Positions 25,959 to 34,289 of a DNA stretch of 64,000 nt are shown here, one piece after another. How positions within the stretch are numbered: position 1 is the stretch's first letter; each line of letters starts with the position of its first letter. The notes beneath the pieces were generated by a model that searched no databases, had not been told where the DNA came from, and was given only the letters and a program-made list of their open reading frames with translations. The position numbers and the translations under genes were made by a program. This stretch comes from WHSW01 sp963842795 (lineage in GTDB: Bacteria; Actinomycetota; Thermoleophilia; Solirubrobacterales; 70-9): positions 248,001 to 312,000 of the forward strand of contig CAWJHV010000015.1 in assembly GCA_963842795.1 (NCBI GenBank), given 5' to 3'.

Positions 25959-26749
25959 CAGATCAGCTTCCTTTCGTCCATCCAGGCGACGATCTTCTCG
26001 ACCGTCTCGTTGGTGTCCTCGTCCTCGATGATCTCGCCGGCCTGCTTGGGCGGCGGCGGGTTGATCTCGAGCACCTGCGTCTTGGAGCCGCCCTCGCCGA
26101 CCTGGTCGGCCTCGATGCCGACGTCGCCGGTGGCCTTCGAGTCGAGCGGCTTCTTCTTCGCCCCCATGATCGCCTTCAGCGACGGGTAGCGGGGCTCGTT
26201 GATCGCATCGCCGACCGAGATCACGGCCGGCAGGTCGACCTCGACCGTGTCGTAGCCGTACTCGGCCTGGCGCTCGCAGACGAGGGCGCCGTCCTCGACG
26301 TCGATCTTGATCACCTGGGTCAGCGACGGCATCTTCAGATGGTCGGCGACCACGGCGCCGATCGTGTAGCACTCGCCGTCATCGGACTGCTGGCCGAGCA
26401 GGACCAGGTCGGGCTGCTCGGACTCGAGCACCTTGGCGAGCGCGTAGCCGGTCGCGCAGACGTCGGAGCCCTCGAGCGCGGCGTCGGTGAGGTGCACCGA
26501 GCGATCGGCGCCGAGCGCGACCGCCTTGTGCAGGGCGCGGACGGCGGTCTCGGGGCCCATGGTCACGGCGACGATCTCGTCGACGTCGACCGCGCCGCCT
26601 TCGCGGATCTGCATCGCGGCCTCGATGCCATGGGTGTCGAACGGGTTGAGGTTCTTCTCACCGGAGCGGTCGAGCCGCTTGGTGCCCGGATCGATCCGCT
26701 TCGCAACGGCGGCGTCCGGGACCTCCTTGACAAGACAGCAGATCTTCAA
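25958..26749 (-). CDS. etfB: Electron transfer flavoprotein subunit beta
   Basis: AMP-binding subunit of ETF. Family segments: LKICCLVKEVPDAAVAKRID, NPFDTHGIEAAMQI, MGPETAVRALHKAVALGADR and LVLLGQQSDDGECYTIGAVV. The start is placed at TTG 26747-26749 because a strong AAAGGAGG ribosome site lies 8 nt before it and the family's first strand begins there. An ATG at 26785 would add 12 residues that cover that ribosome site. First gene of etfB-etfA-ETF-QO-GNAT; a palindrome upstream probably controls it. Confidence 0.95.
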   Translation of the reverse strand: MKICCLVKEVPDAAVAKRIDPGTKRLDRSGEKNLNPFDTHGIEAAMQIREGGAVDVDEIVAVTMGPETAVRALHKAVALGADRSVHLTDAALEGSDVCATGYALAKVLESEQPDLVLLGQQSDDGECYTIGAVVADHLKMPSLTQVIKIDVEDGALVCERQAEYGYDTVEVDLPAVISVGDAINEPRYPSLKAIMGAKKKPLDSKATGDVGIEADQVGEGGSKTQVLEINPPPPKQAGEIIEDEDTNETVEKIVAWMDERKLI

Positions 26750-26803
26750 GTCGAGGTCCTCCTTTAGGGGACAGAGCGGCGCCATGTTAGCGCGTGTAGG
26801 GCT

Positions 26804-26821
26804 ATTGACTGACTAGTCAAT
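26804..26821. promoter_or_regulatory. Perfect palindrome between etfB and the STAND gene
   Basis: ATTGACTGACTAGTCAAT: two 7-bp arms around GACT. The form (TTGACT-N4-AGTCAA) is typical of TetR-family operators controlling fatty-acid or acyl-CoA genes in actinobacteria. It lies 55 bp before the etfB start and 33 bp before the STAND start, and TTGACT could itself be part of a -35 element. No TetR gene is adjacent, so the cognate regulator is elsewhere in the genome. Confidence 0.7.
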
Positions 26822-26853
26822 CGCCAGGGAGGATCGGGGCGGCCGGCGCCCGA

Positions 26854-28899
26854 ATGGGGCCCGCCACCGACGCTCGCATCGTTCCCGGCCGCGGGCGGCT
26901 GGAAAAGGGGGATAATCGAATCAGGGTGAGGGGAGGCATCAGCCTGGGCTCGACGCTGGGCGCGCGACTCGCGCGCGAAGACGCGGCACGCTTCGTCGGG
27001 CGAGAGGCCGAGCTCGAGGCCCTCGAGGGACTGCTGTCGGCCGAGCCCATCAGCGTCGTGCTGGTGCACGGGCCCGGAGGTATCGGCAAGAGCGCGATCC
27101 TGCGAGAGCTGGCGCGGCGGGCGCCGCGGTGGGGCCTGACCCCGGTCTGGATCGAGGGTCGCGACCTCACCCCCGATCCCGACGCCCTCGAGGACGCGTT
27201 CGCGCCGGCCCGCGAGCTCGAGCGTCCGTTCGTGGTCCTGGACAGCTACGAGCGCATCTCCGGCGTCAACGGATATCTCCGGCGCGCGCTGCTTCCGTCC
27301 CTGCCCGAGGGCAGCCTCGTCGTGGTCGCGAGCCGCCAGCCGCCCGAGGACGCCTGGCTCCAGGGAGGCTGGGAGCGGGTCACGGTCGAGTTCAAGGTCG
27401 GGGCCATCGCCGATGCGGACGGCCGCGAGATCCTCGGAGCTCACAGCGTGCTCGACGAGCGCTCGATCTCCGAGCTGCTCGCCTGGGCACAGGGATCGCC
27501 GCTCGCGCTCACCCTGGCCGCGGACGTGATCCGGTCGAATCCCGGCTGGCGGCCGGAGAGCAGCATTGACAACGAGCAGCTCGTCGAGGGGGTGATCCGG
27601 CGGCTTGCGGGGGCGGAGATCAGCGGTACCCACTGGAGCACCCTGGCGACCGCCTCGATCGCGCGCTGTGTGACCGTGCCGCTGCTCGCCGACGTGCTGC
27701 CGGACCGCCGCGCCGAGCAGGAGCTGGAGTGGCTTCGGGGCTGCAGCTTCAGCGAGCAGCTCGGCGAGGGCATCGCTCTCCACCACCTGGTCCGCGAAGC
27801 TCTCTACGCCGATCTCCGCCGCCACGACCCCGAGCGCGAGCGAGCGCTGCGCCGGAGGGTCGCCGACCACCTCTACGGACGCGCCGCCGCCGGCGACCTG
27901 CTGCTGGCGATCGACCTCGCGCACCTGATCGAGAATCCCGCCATCCGCTGGGGATACTCCTCGGAGGCGCACCGCGACTACCACCTCGACGATGTCCGGG
28001 CCGGCGACACCGAGGCGCTCGACGACGCCCTGCGGGGAACACGCCACGAGGCGCTCTGGCTCGGCAGCCGGGAGTTCTTCGAGCTGGCCCCGGAGCACGT
28101 GAGCGTCGTCCGCGACCAGCTCGAGCGCCCCTGCGGCTACGCCGTGGCGATGACCCCGGCCACGGCCCCCGAGCTGGCCGAAGACGACGAGGTGGTCGGG
28201 CCGCGGCTCGAGCACGCCCGCCGGCTCGGGAACGAGGGCGCGGTGGTCGTCTACCGCGACCTGGTCGACCTGACCGGCGACGGCAGCCCGCATGTCATCG
28301 GCATGCTCGGCCTCGCGGGGATGCTGCGCGCGCCGCTGGCGAACCCGCGCTACGCCTACCTCATCATCAACCCTCGACTTCCCGGAGCGCGCGAGTTCGC
28401 CCGCGCCCTGCGCGCCGAGCACGTCCAGGAGCTGGACATCGAGCACGGCGGGGTCCGGCTCGAATGCCATCTGCTCGATCACGGCCCGGGCGGAATGCTC
28501 GCCGACGAGCGCGCGGTGATCTACCGCGAGCTCGGCCTCCCGCCGCCGCCGCGCGAGGAGGCGAGCGCGTCGGTGACCGCGGAGGCCGTCCGCGAGGCGC
28601 TGCGGAACCTGCGCACCCCACATCTCCTGGCTCGAAGCGCGCTCGCAAAGGGCCAGAACGACGAGCAGCGCTCAGCCCACGTGCGCCGGCTACTCGGCGA
28701 CGCGGCCGACAACGCCTTCGGCGAGACCCCGGGCGAGCGCCTGATGCAGCGGGTCCTGGTGCGCGGCTATCTCGACCCGGCCCCAAGCCACGAGCTCGCG
28801 GCAGACGAGCTCTCGCTGAGCCGCTCGACCTACTTCCGCCGCCTCAAGCACGCCGCGGAGCGGGTGGCCAGCTACCTGTCCTCGCAGGCGGGTGAGTAG
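26854..28899 (+). CDS. STAND-type ATPase with C-terminal helix-turn-helix
   Basis: A 681-residue putative signal-transducing regulator. An N-terminal VGREAELEAL segment leads into an NTPase with Walker A GPGGIGKS (about residue 73) and a Walker-B-like FVVLDSYERISG; HHLVREALYADLRRHD resembles the end of the STAND helical region. A middle part (ELAPEHVSVVRDQLERPCGY onward) faintly resembles an acyltransferase (GNAT-like) fold. The last 60 residues (ELAADELSLSRSTYFRRLKH) form a predicted DNA-binding helix-turn-helix. ATG 26854 lacks a strong ribosome site; GTG 26926 is an alternative. Directly followed by secreted-protein genes carrying a shared promoter element, which it may control. Confidence 0.75.
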   Translation: MGPATDARIVPGRGRLEKGDNRIRVRGGISLGSTLGARLAREDAARFVGREAELEALEGLLSAEPISVVLVHGPGGIGKSAILRELARRAPRWGLTPVWIEGRDLTPDPDALEDAFAPARELERPFVVLDSYERISGVNGYLRRALLPSLPEGSLVVVASRQPPEDAWLQGGWERVTVEFKVGAIADADGREILGAHSVLDERSISELLAWAQGSPLALTLAADVIRSNPGWRPESSIDNEQLVEGVIRRLAGAEISGTHWSTLATASIARCVTVPLLADVLPDRRAEQELEWLRGCSFSEQLGEGIALHHLVREALYADLRRHDPERERALRRRVADHLYGRAAAGDLLLAIDLAHLIENPAIRWGYSSEAHRDYHLDDVRAGDTEALDDALRGTRHEALWLGSREFFELAPEHVSVVRDQLERPCGYAVAMTPATAPELAEDDEVVGPRLEHARRLGNEGAVVVYRDLVDLTGDGSPHVIGMLGLAGMLRAPLANPRYAYLIINPRLPGAREFARALRAEHVQELDIEHGGVRLECHLLDHGPGGMLADERAVIYRELGLPPPPREEASASVTAEAVREALRNLRTPHLLARSALAKGQNDEQRSAHVRRLLGDAADNAFGETPGERLMQRVLVRGYLDPAPSHELAADELSLSRSTYFRRLKHAAERVASYLSSQAGE

Positions 28900-28905
28900 G
28901 GCTCC

Positions 28906-28957
28906 GGGACCAGATCGGGACCGGGCCGGCACTGACTTCGGGTCCGTGAGCGCCTAG
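28906..28957 (+). promoter_or_regulatory. 52-bp promoter-region element, copy A
   Basis: Begins with GGGACCAGATC then GGGACCGGGCC, a direct repeat with an 11-bp period, and ends GTGAGCGCCTAG. Aligned without gaps it matches copy B (29591-29642) at 33 of 52 positions, including the identical blocks GATCGGGACC and GTGAGCGC. It starts 7 bp after the STAND stop and ends 67 bp before the start of the secreted-protein gene at 29025. The periodic direct repeat suggests a binding site for a side-by-side dimer. Confidence 0.6.
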
Positions 28958-29024
28958 CGTCGCGAGCCGTGCAAACGGGGCCGGGGCCGGGGGGTCCGCT
29001 CCTCAAGACGAAAGGGAGCTCACA

Positions 29025-29570
29025 ATGCTGACCAGCCGGATCACCCCGGCTCATCTGGTCGCAGTCATCGCGCTCGTACTCGCCCTCGCGGGCACCGCGA
29101 TCGCGCTGCCGGGAAAGAACTCGGTCGACCGCAACGACCTTGCCAAGAACTCGGTGCGGTCGAAGCAGGTGAAGAAGGACTCGCTCAAGGGCAGCGACAT
29201 CGACGAGGGCTCGCTGACGATCCCCGAGTCGGCGGCGCCGCCGGCGCCGAGCGAGGTGATCTGGATCAAGGTCGACCAGTCGGCCTCGGGGCCGAGCATC
29301 GCGGCAGCGAGCGATCCGGGATTCTCGGTCGCGGAGGAGGGCCCGGGATTCGGATTGACGCGGATCACCGCTCCGCAGCCGGTCGCGGCGTGCGGTGCGA
29401 CCGTGAGCCCGGTGCTGCAGACCAGCCTCAACCCGGACACGGCCAGTCCGAGCGGGCTCCTGAGCGAGGTCGCCCTGTTCGAGAACTTCCCGAACATCCT
29501 CGAGATCGCGACCGGGACCGACGACGGTGGCGGGGTCAACGCGGACTACACGGTCGTGATCTACTGCTGA
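29025..29570 (+). CDS. Secreted protein with GKNSV module
   Basis: A 181-residue exported protein: N-terminal hydrophobic helix (LVAVIALVLALAGTAIAL), then PGKNSVDRNDLAKNSVRSKQ and further KDSLKGSDIDEGSL repeats, a polar linker that recurs in many proteins of this lineage. The mature C-terminal domain is beta-rich with a Cys at about residue 123 and a C-terminal Cys, probably forming one disulphide. Start ATG with AAAGGGAG about 8 nt upstream. Downstream of promoter element copy A and of the STAND gene. Function unknown. Confidence 0.8.
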   Translation: MLTSRITPAHLVAVIALVLALAGTAIALPGKNSVDRNDLAKNSVRSKQVKKDSLKGSDIDEGSLTIPESAAPPAPSEVIWIKVDQSASGPSIAAASDPGFSVAEEGPGFGLTRITAPQPVAACGATVSPVLQTSLNPDTASPSGLLSEVALFENFPNILEIATGTDDGGGVNADYTVVIYC

Positions 29571-29590
29571 GACACCTGCGCCTCGGTCCT

Positions 29591-29642
29591 GAGACCCGAT
29601 CGGGACCAGGTTGGTATTGCGCGGGCCGGGGTGAGCGCACAG
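29591..29642 (+). promoter_or_regulatory. 52-bp promoter-region element, copy B
   Basis: GAGACCCGATC then GGGACCAGGTT (11-bp period), ending GTGAGCGCACAG; the second copy of the element at 28906. It lies at the start of a 318-bp stretch (29571-29888) before the next secreted-protein gene. The same stretch also contains an inverted repeat (GGCCAGC near 29672 and GCTGGCC near 29706) and a gene remnant. Confidence 0.6.
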
Positions 29643-29754
29643 ACTGAGCGCCGGGGGATCGCGTTCCACATCGGCCAGCGACGACGCCGCTTGCGCTCGC
29701 GCTCGGCTGGCCGAGCGGGCGCGGCCATGTGAGCAACGGGATGGGAGTGATGGG

Positions 29755-29892
29755 ATGACGACCGCTGGGCGGACGTTCAACTTGCAGGCGGCGATCGCGC
29801 TCCTTCACCCCGACCGACGGCTTTGCCGGCACCAGCGCCAAGAAGGTCCGGCTGATTCGAAACCCGTCCGACTGAAGGAGGTCGAAGCGTGA
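29755..29892 (+). pseudogene. Short ORF or truncated secreted-protein remnant
   Basis: An ATG at 29755 opens a 45-codon frame that ends in TGA overlapping the next gene's GTG start (GTGA), which could give translational coupling. In another frame the same DNA (about 29802-29875) reads SFTPTDGFAGTSAKKVRLIR then NPSD and a stop, which looks like the C-terminus of an exported protein and is more protein-like. I therefore read the region as the 3' remnant of a lost gene, possibly now acting as a leader. Confidence 0.4.
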
Positions 29893-31157
29893 ACAGGATG
29901 ACGATGGCGAGGCGCATGCGCCGCTGCCTGCAGGTGGCGCTGGCGGCGGGAGCGATGCTCTCGATCCTTGCGCCGAGCGCGGGTGCTGCGCCCTGGACCC
30001 AGGTGACGACCCCCAGCCCGACCAACCTCGACCAGGTCGGCGTCGTGCGCACGCCGGACGGAATTGCCCACCTCCTCTGGCTCGACCAGCCGAGCACGAG
30101 CGCTCCGGAGACGCTGATGCACTCGGCCTTCGACCAGGCGGGAAATCCGATCCCCGGCGCAACCGTCCCCGTGGTGTCGAACTGGAATGGGATCAACGAG
30201 AGCGTCGAGGTCGTCTACGTGCCTGCGGGTGCCGGCTCCCTGGTGGCGATCTGGAGCGGATTTCGCACCCTCGATCCGGGCGAGGAGTTCAACGGGGAGC
30301 TGATCGGCAGCGTCGGTACCGTCGACGGGAAGACCTGGGGACCGCCGCTGGCGCTCTCGGAAAGCGAGGTCGCCTATGTCGCCTCGGGGATCGGCGCCGA
30401 TGCCGACCCGCGCGCGGGTCAGTCGGTGGTCGCCGGCGCATGGGGCGACAGCGCCCCAGGCAACAACGGCTACAGCTTCGGTGCTGCCTTCCCGAACCCG
30501 AATCTCAGCCCGGTGAGCATTCTCGTCAATCCGGAGGTCGCGATCGACGCCGCGAGCGGGACCGCGGTCGGCGCCTGGCAGTCGCTCGCGGCCGGCAACC
30601 AGGGGATATTCGCCTCACCGCTCGGCCCGAGCGCGCCGCTCGCCGCACCGCTCCTGGCCCCGGGCTCGGCGTCCGGCGGCTCTCTCCGCCTCCAGAGCCA
30701 GCGCACGGCGATCACCGCGCTGCAGGGGGCGCCGGGCATCTACCTCGCTTACGGCAGGGGATACCCGAGCACCTTTCAGATCCGCCTCTGGCGGATGGGC
30801 GCCGCACAGGCAACGGCGCTGCTGAACGGGAAGAAGAAGAACCACCGCAAGAGGAAGCTGGGGAAGTTCGCCCGCGACGCCGAGGCGATCGGGATCGCGA
30901 AGGCTGACGGCGGGCGGTTGTGGATCTTCTGGGAGCGCCACGGCCGCCTCTACGCGGTGCGCACGAACCCGGCGGCGATCAAGGCGAAGAGGCTGGCCAG
31001 CGTGAAGCCGCCCAAGGGGACCGACGTGACGTGGCGGCTGACCGGCGAGGGGTCGGCGGGACCGCTCGACCTCTTCGCCCAGATCGAGCGCGATGGCGAG
31101 ACCGCGACCTGGCACACCCAGGTCCTCCCCAGCCAGCTGAAGAAGCACCCGAAATGA
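29889..31157 (+). CDS. Secreted protein of unknown function, probable propeller fold
   Basis: A 422-residue exported protein: a signal peptide (hydrophobic part LQVALAAGAMLSILAPSAGA), then blades with patterns such as VRTPDGIAHLLWLDQPST and VVAGAWGDSAPGNN, resembling sialidase-type (BNR/Asp-box-like) propellers without the arginine triad needed for sialidase. A Lys/Arg-rich insertion (KKKNHRKRKLGKF) lies near residue 315. Start is GTG 29889, preceded by an AAGGAGG ribosome site with 8-nt spacing. Function unknown; extracellular location inferred. Confidence 0.75.
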   Translation: MNRMTMARRMRRCLQVALAAGAMLSILAPSAGAAPWTQVTTPSPTNLDQVGVVRTPDGIAHLLWLDQPSTSAPETLMHSAFDQAGNPIPGATVPVVSNWNGINESVEVVYVPAGAGSLVAIWSGFRTLDPGEEFNGELIGSVGTVDGKTWGPPLALSESEVAYVASGIGADADPRAGQSVVAGAWGDSAPGNNGYSFGAAFPNPNLSPVSILVNPEVAIDAASGTAVGAWQSLAAGNQGIFASPLGPSAPLAAPLLAPGSASGGSLRLQSQRTAITALQGAPGIYLAYGRGYPSTFQIRLWRMGAAQATALLNGKKKNHRKRKLGKFARDAEAIGIAKADGGRLWIFWERHGRLYAVRTNPAAIKAKRLASVKPPKGTDVTWRLTGEGSAGPLDLFAQIERDGETATWHTQVLPSQLKKHPK

Positions 31158-31191
31158 GCGGACGCTCGACCGAATCGAAGGGATGGATGCA

Positions 31192-31442
31192 ATGAGACGG
31201 ATCACGCCAGCTCTCCGATGGCGCGGTGGCGATCCCGGCCGGCAATGTGCTGGCGAAGAGCGTCTCCTGCGGGCCCGGGCAGCAGCTGCTCTCGGGGTGG
31301 TGGCGAGTATCTGACCGGCGACGGCCAGGTGGTCCTCGTGAGCTCTTACCCGGACACGGCCAACTCCTGGAACGTGAGGGCGTACAACTAGAGCGGCCTC
31401 GCCAGGACGGTGAGGATCTGGGTCCTCTGCCTGGAGGCGTAA
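31192..31442 (+). pseudogene. Degraded relative of the GKNSV secreted proteins
   Basis: ATG 31192 gives MRRITPA, matching the N-terminus of the protein at 29025 (SRITPA), and then a large deletion. The remaining C-terminal part reads QLSDGAVAIPAGNVLAKSVS then CGPGQQLLSGW in one frame. After a shift near 31300 it continues GGEYLTGDGQVVLVSSYPDT then ANSWNVRAYN, hits TAG at 31389-31391, and continues SGLARTVRIWVLCLEA to TAA at 31442. Deletion, frameshift and nonsense codon show it is dead. Confidence 0.75.
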
Positions 31443-31446
31443 CCGA

Positions 31447-33810
31447 TCAGTCACTCGGTTTGCGATGCGGGCGGCGGCCGAACTCCAGCCGGACGCTGCC
31501 CGCGGCGAGCCCCGCGACCGACGCCTCCAGCCGCCCCGTCGCGGCGCCGTACGACCAGCCGCGCAGCTCGCGCGTCCTGCCTCCGGTCGTGAGGGTCACC
31601 TCGCGTGGCCGGTCGACGCCCACGAACCGCAACAGGTAGCGGCGCCTTTGGCGCATGCCCGGGAAGTGCCCGTGCGCACGTCCGATCGTCAGCGTCGCGG
31701 TGTCCTGGTTCCAGCCCAGGCGCGTGCGCGCGAACTGACTGCGGCGGTAACCGAACCCGTCCCCGGCGTCCTCGTAGAGGGAATAGGACCCGTCGGCCCC
31801 GGCGTAGACGTCGATTGCCAGCGGATCCGCCTGACCGCCGCGAACCTTCGGGTCCGGCTGGCGGGGGACGATCGCTCCCGTCCGCGCGAAGACCGGCATC
31901 AGGTCGAGCGGCACCCGCAGGCGCTCGCTGCGGCCGCCGGCGTGTACCTCCCCCGTGAACACGTCGACCCACCTTCCCGGCGGAAACCACACCCGCTTGG
32001 CCGGGTGCGGCCCGGGCTCGGCGACCGGCGCGATGAGCAGCTCATCGCCCAGCATGTACTGGGAGTCGTACCTGTAGGCGCGTGCCGCCCGCGGCCAGTC
32101 GAGGTACATCGGCCGCGCGATCGGCAGCCCGCTGTCATAGGCCTCGCGCGCCGTCGTGTAGAGGTAGGGAATCAGCGCCTCGCGCAGCCGCAGGAAGCCG
32201 CTCGCGATCCGCTCCGCACGACCGCCGTACTCCCAGGGCAGGCGTTCACCGTGGTCGGAGTGAAGGCGCAGGATCGGCTGGAAGGCGCCGAACTGAACCC
32301 AGCGGACGTACATGTCCGACGGCAGCCGCGCCGGCTGGAAGCTGCCGATGTCGTGCGAGACGTACGGCAGCCCGATGCCGGCTCCCTCGGCCGCAGTCAT
32401 CCGGATCTGGAAGTCGAGCATCTCCCACGTGCCCTGCGCATCGCCGGTGAAGTGGATCGCGTTGCGATGCTCGGCCCACACACCTGGCATCGCGGCGCCG
32501 TAGTTCCAAAACGACGACCCGATCCGGCTCAGCGTCAACCAGCGGCGGCCGCGCGCGCCCTCGCGGGCCGTGTACAGCGAGTTGATCCAGGCGTCGGGCG
32601 TCAGGCCCGGCGCCTGAGCGTCACTCTCGTCGCTGTTCCAGTCCAGCCACCAGAAATCCACGCCCGGGCTCTCGAACGGCACGTGAAGCTCGAAGTACGC
32701 GGCGACCTGCTCGCGCCGCGCCCAGTCGAAGACCGCGCAGCTCTCGAAGGGATCTCTGACGTGCGAGCGACACCGTCCGCTGTCGGGCGCCAGCCCGCCC
32801 GCGGTCGCATCCGCGGCCGCCAAGGACGGGTCCGAGAGCGAGATCGAGGGATGGACGTTGAGCCCGACCTCGAGCCCCTTGCTGTGGGCCCAGCGCAAGA
32901 AGCCGGCCGGATCCGGGCCGAACGCCGGTGTCCACTGCCACCCGTTCCAGGCGTTCGGCGATTTGACGTCGGTATCGATCACGAGGACGTCGAGCGGGAC
33001 CCCCTCGCTGCGAAAGCGCGCGAGGAGCTCGTGGTACTCGCGAGCGGAGAAGAAGGTGTACTGCGAGAACCAGTTGCCGAACGCCTTGCGCGGCAGCAAC
33101 GGCGCCGCGCCGGTCAGGTCGCGAAAGTCGCGCAGCCCGGCGGCGTAGTCGTCGCCGTAGGCGAACAGGTAGCCGTCCTGGTAGGGCCCGTCGCGGGGCG
33201 GGCGCGGGGCGAACCAGCGGCCGCCCTCGACCAGCAGCGGGCTGATCGTGTCGTCGAGCAGATACCAGCCGTCGCGCGACAGGATCCCGTCGTGGAGCGG
33301 AACCGGGCCCGACTGGCCGTCGAGGCCCCGGTACCAGCCGCCGAGGTTGCCGTGGGTCCGCGGTGCCGGATCTCCGGGCTGCGGTGGCGTCACGAGCGGC
33401 GGCGGCGTGTCCGCCCGCGCCGTCGAGGCGCCGCCGAACGCCGGGGCCACGGTGCGCCGCTTGCCGCCCACCTCGAGGCGCAGCGAGAGGTTCTGCGGCC
33501 CGAACGGACCGGAACCAAGGCGGTAGCGCACCACCGCGCGCGGCGTCTTGATCACCCTCGTGCCGTGGGCGCGGTGCGTGGTCACCTCCGTGGGCGGGGC
33601 GCCACGCCGCACCGCGGTGAGCGTCGGCGCGTCCTCGAAGTGCTGGTCCGCGGCGTATTCGAGCCGGATCAGAGTCGGGCTGAGGACCTCGAACCGCGCC
33701 GGGCCGTCGTCGATGACGACCCCGTCGCGGGCCGCGGCGCTCGCCGTCGGCGCCGAGGCCGCCGCGGCGGCGGCGATCCCCAGAAATAACAGCCCGGCCC
33801 GGGCGCGCAC
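31447..33810 (-). CDS. Secreted glycoside hydrolase family 31 (alpha-glucosidase/alpha-xylosidase type)
   Basis: A 787-residue exported enzyme. Signal peptide MRARAGLLFLGIAAAAAASA; an N-terminal galactose-mutarotase-like beta domain; a (beta/alpha)8 barrel with the GH31 nucleophile region WWLDWNSDES near residue 388 and the acid/base region FTGDAQGTWEML near 458; HDIGSF and further C-terminal beta domains with YEDAGDGFGY. It should release alpha-linked glucose, xylose or a sulphosugar from glycans outside the cell; the exact substrate cannot be read. A long open frame on the opposite strand is a codon-bias artefact. Ends 5 bp from the pseudogene on the other strand. Confidence 0.92.
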   Translation of the reverse strand: MRARAGLLFLGIAAAAAASAPTASAAARDGVVIDDGPARFEVLSPTLIRLEYAADQHFEDAPTLTAVRRGAPPTEVTTHRAHGTRVIKTPRAVVRYRLGSGPFGPQNLSLRLEVGGKRRTVAPAFGGASTARADTPPPLVTPPQPGDPAPRTHGNLGGWYRGLDGQSGPVPLHDGILSRDGWYLLDDTISPLLVEGGRWFAPRPPRDGPYQDGYLFAYGDDYAAGLRDFRDLTGAAPLLPRKAFGNWFSQYTFFSAREYHELLARFRSEGVPLDVLVIDTDVKSPNAWNGWQWTPAFGPDPAGFLRWAHSKGLEVGLNVHPSISLSDPSLAAADATAGGLAPDSGRCRSHVRDPFESCAVFDWARREQVAAYFELHVPFESPGVDFWWLDWNSDESDAQAPGLTPDAWINSLYTAREGARGRRWLTLSRIGSSFWNYGAAMPGVWAEHRNAIHFTGDAQGTWEMLDFQIRMTAAEGAGIGLPYVSHDIGSFQPARLPSDMYVRWVQFGAFQPILRLHSDHGERLPWEYGGRAERIASGFLRLREALIPYLYTTAREAYDSGLPIARPMYLDWPRAARAYRYDSQYMLGDELLIAPVAEPGPHPAKRVWFPPGRWVDVFTGEVHAGGRSERLRVPLDLMPVFARTGAIVPRQPDPKVRGGQADPLAIDVYAGADGSYSLYEDAGDGFGYRRSQFARTRLGWNQDTATLTIGRAHGHFPGMRQRRRYLLRFVGVDRPREVTLTTGGRTRELRGWSYGAATGRLEASVAGLAAGSVRLEFGRRPHRKPSD

Positions 33811-33832
33811 GGAGAGTCGCTCGGCGACCGGA

Positions 33833-34267
33833 CTATGCCGGCGACCGCTCGCTCACTGCGCTGCGGACGAAGTCGACGACCTCGTCGGTCGACGCGCCCG
33901 GGGTGAACACCTCCGCCACGCCGAGCCGCTTGAGCTCGGAGACGTCCTCGGCCGGAATCGTGCCGCCGACCGTGATGACGACGTCATCGACCCCCTGCTC
34001 TTCGAGCAGCTTCACGACCCGCGGCACCAGGGTCATGTGGGCGCCAGAGAGGATCGACAGCCCGATCGCGTCGGCGTCCTCCTGGACCACGGTCGCCGCG
34101 ATCTGCTCCGGGGTCTGGTGCAGACCGGTGTAGATCACCTCCATGCCCGCGTCGCGCAGGGCGCGGGCGATGATCTTCGCGCCCCGGTCGTGGCCGTCGA
34201 GGCCGGGCTTGGCGACCACCACGCGGATCTTGCGCCCGCCGGACGCGGAGCTCTGCTCGTCGCTCAT
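33833..34267 (-). CDS. icmB: B12-binding small subunit of acyl-CoA mutase (IcmB-like)
   Basis: A 144-residue cobalamin-binding domain. DxHxxG (DGHDRG at residues 24-29) supplies the histidine that ligates cobalt; LSILSGAHMTLVP and ITVGGTIPAEDV line the B12 tail pocket. It is a free-standing subunit, as in two-component mutases, and partners the large subunit at 35064-36725, 0.8 kb away on the same strand. Its identity as isobutyryl-CoA rather than methylmalonyl-CoA mutase is inferred from the large subunit; the small-subunit sequence alone does not tell. Confidence 0.85.
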   Translation of the reverse strand: MSDEQSSASGGRKIRVVVAKPGLDGHDRGAKIIARALRDAGMEVIYTGLHQTPEQIAATVVQEDADAIGLSILSGAHMTLVPRVVKLLEEQGVDDVVITVGGTIPAEDVSELKRLGVAEVFTPGASTDEVVDFVRSAVSERSPA

Positions 34268-34289
34268 CTCGCCCGGCAGCGTAGAGCAG

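Noticed and set aside
26764..28623. 619-codon minus-strand frame opposite the STAND gene
   Set aside because: No recognisable motif and no ribosome site, while the plus strand shows Walker A and an HTH. Chosen as shadow.
26854..28899. STAND protein as an anti-phage NLR-type defence gene
   Set aside because: It ends in a DNA-binding HTH instead of an effector nuclease, TIR or protease domain, and its neighbours are metabolic and secreted-protein genes with no other defence gene nearby. Regulator is the better reading.
29889..31157. Sialidase
   Set aside because: Repeats loosely resemble Asp boxes but the arginine triad and catalytic Tyr/Glu pair are not apparent.
31465..33789. 774-codon open frame on the plus strand opposite the GH31 gene
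   Set aside because: It is a third-position GC artefact: the translation is rich in Arg, Gly, Asp and His without any domain, while the minus strand encodes a complete GH31 enzyme with signal peptide and catalytic residues.
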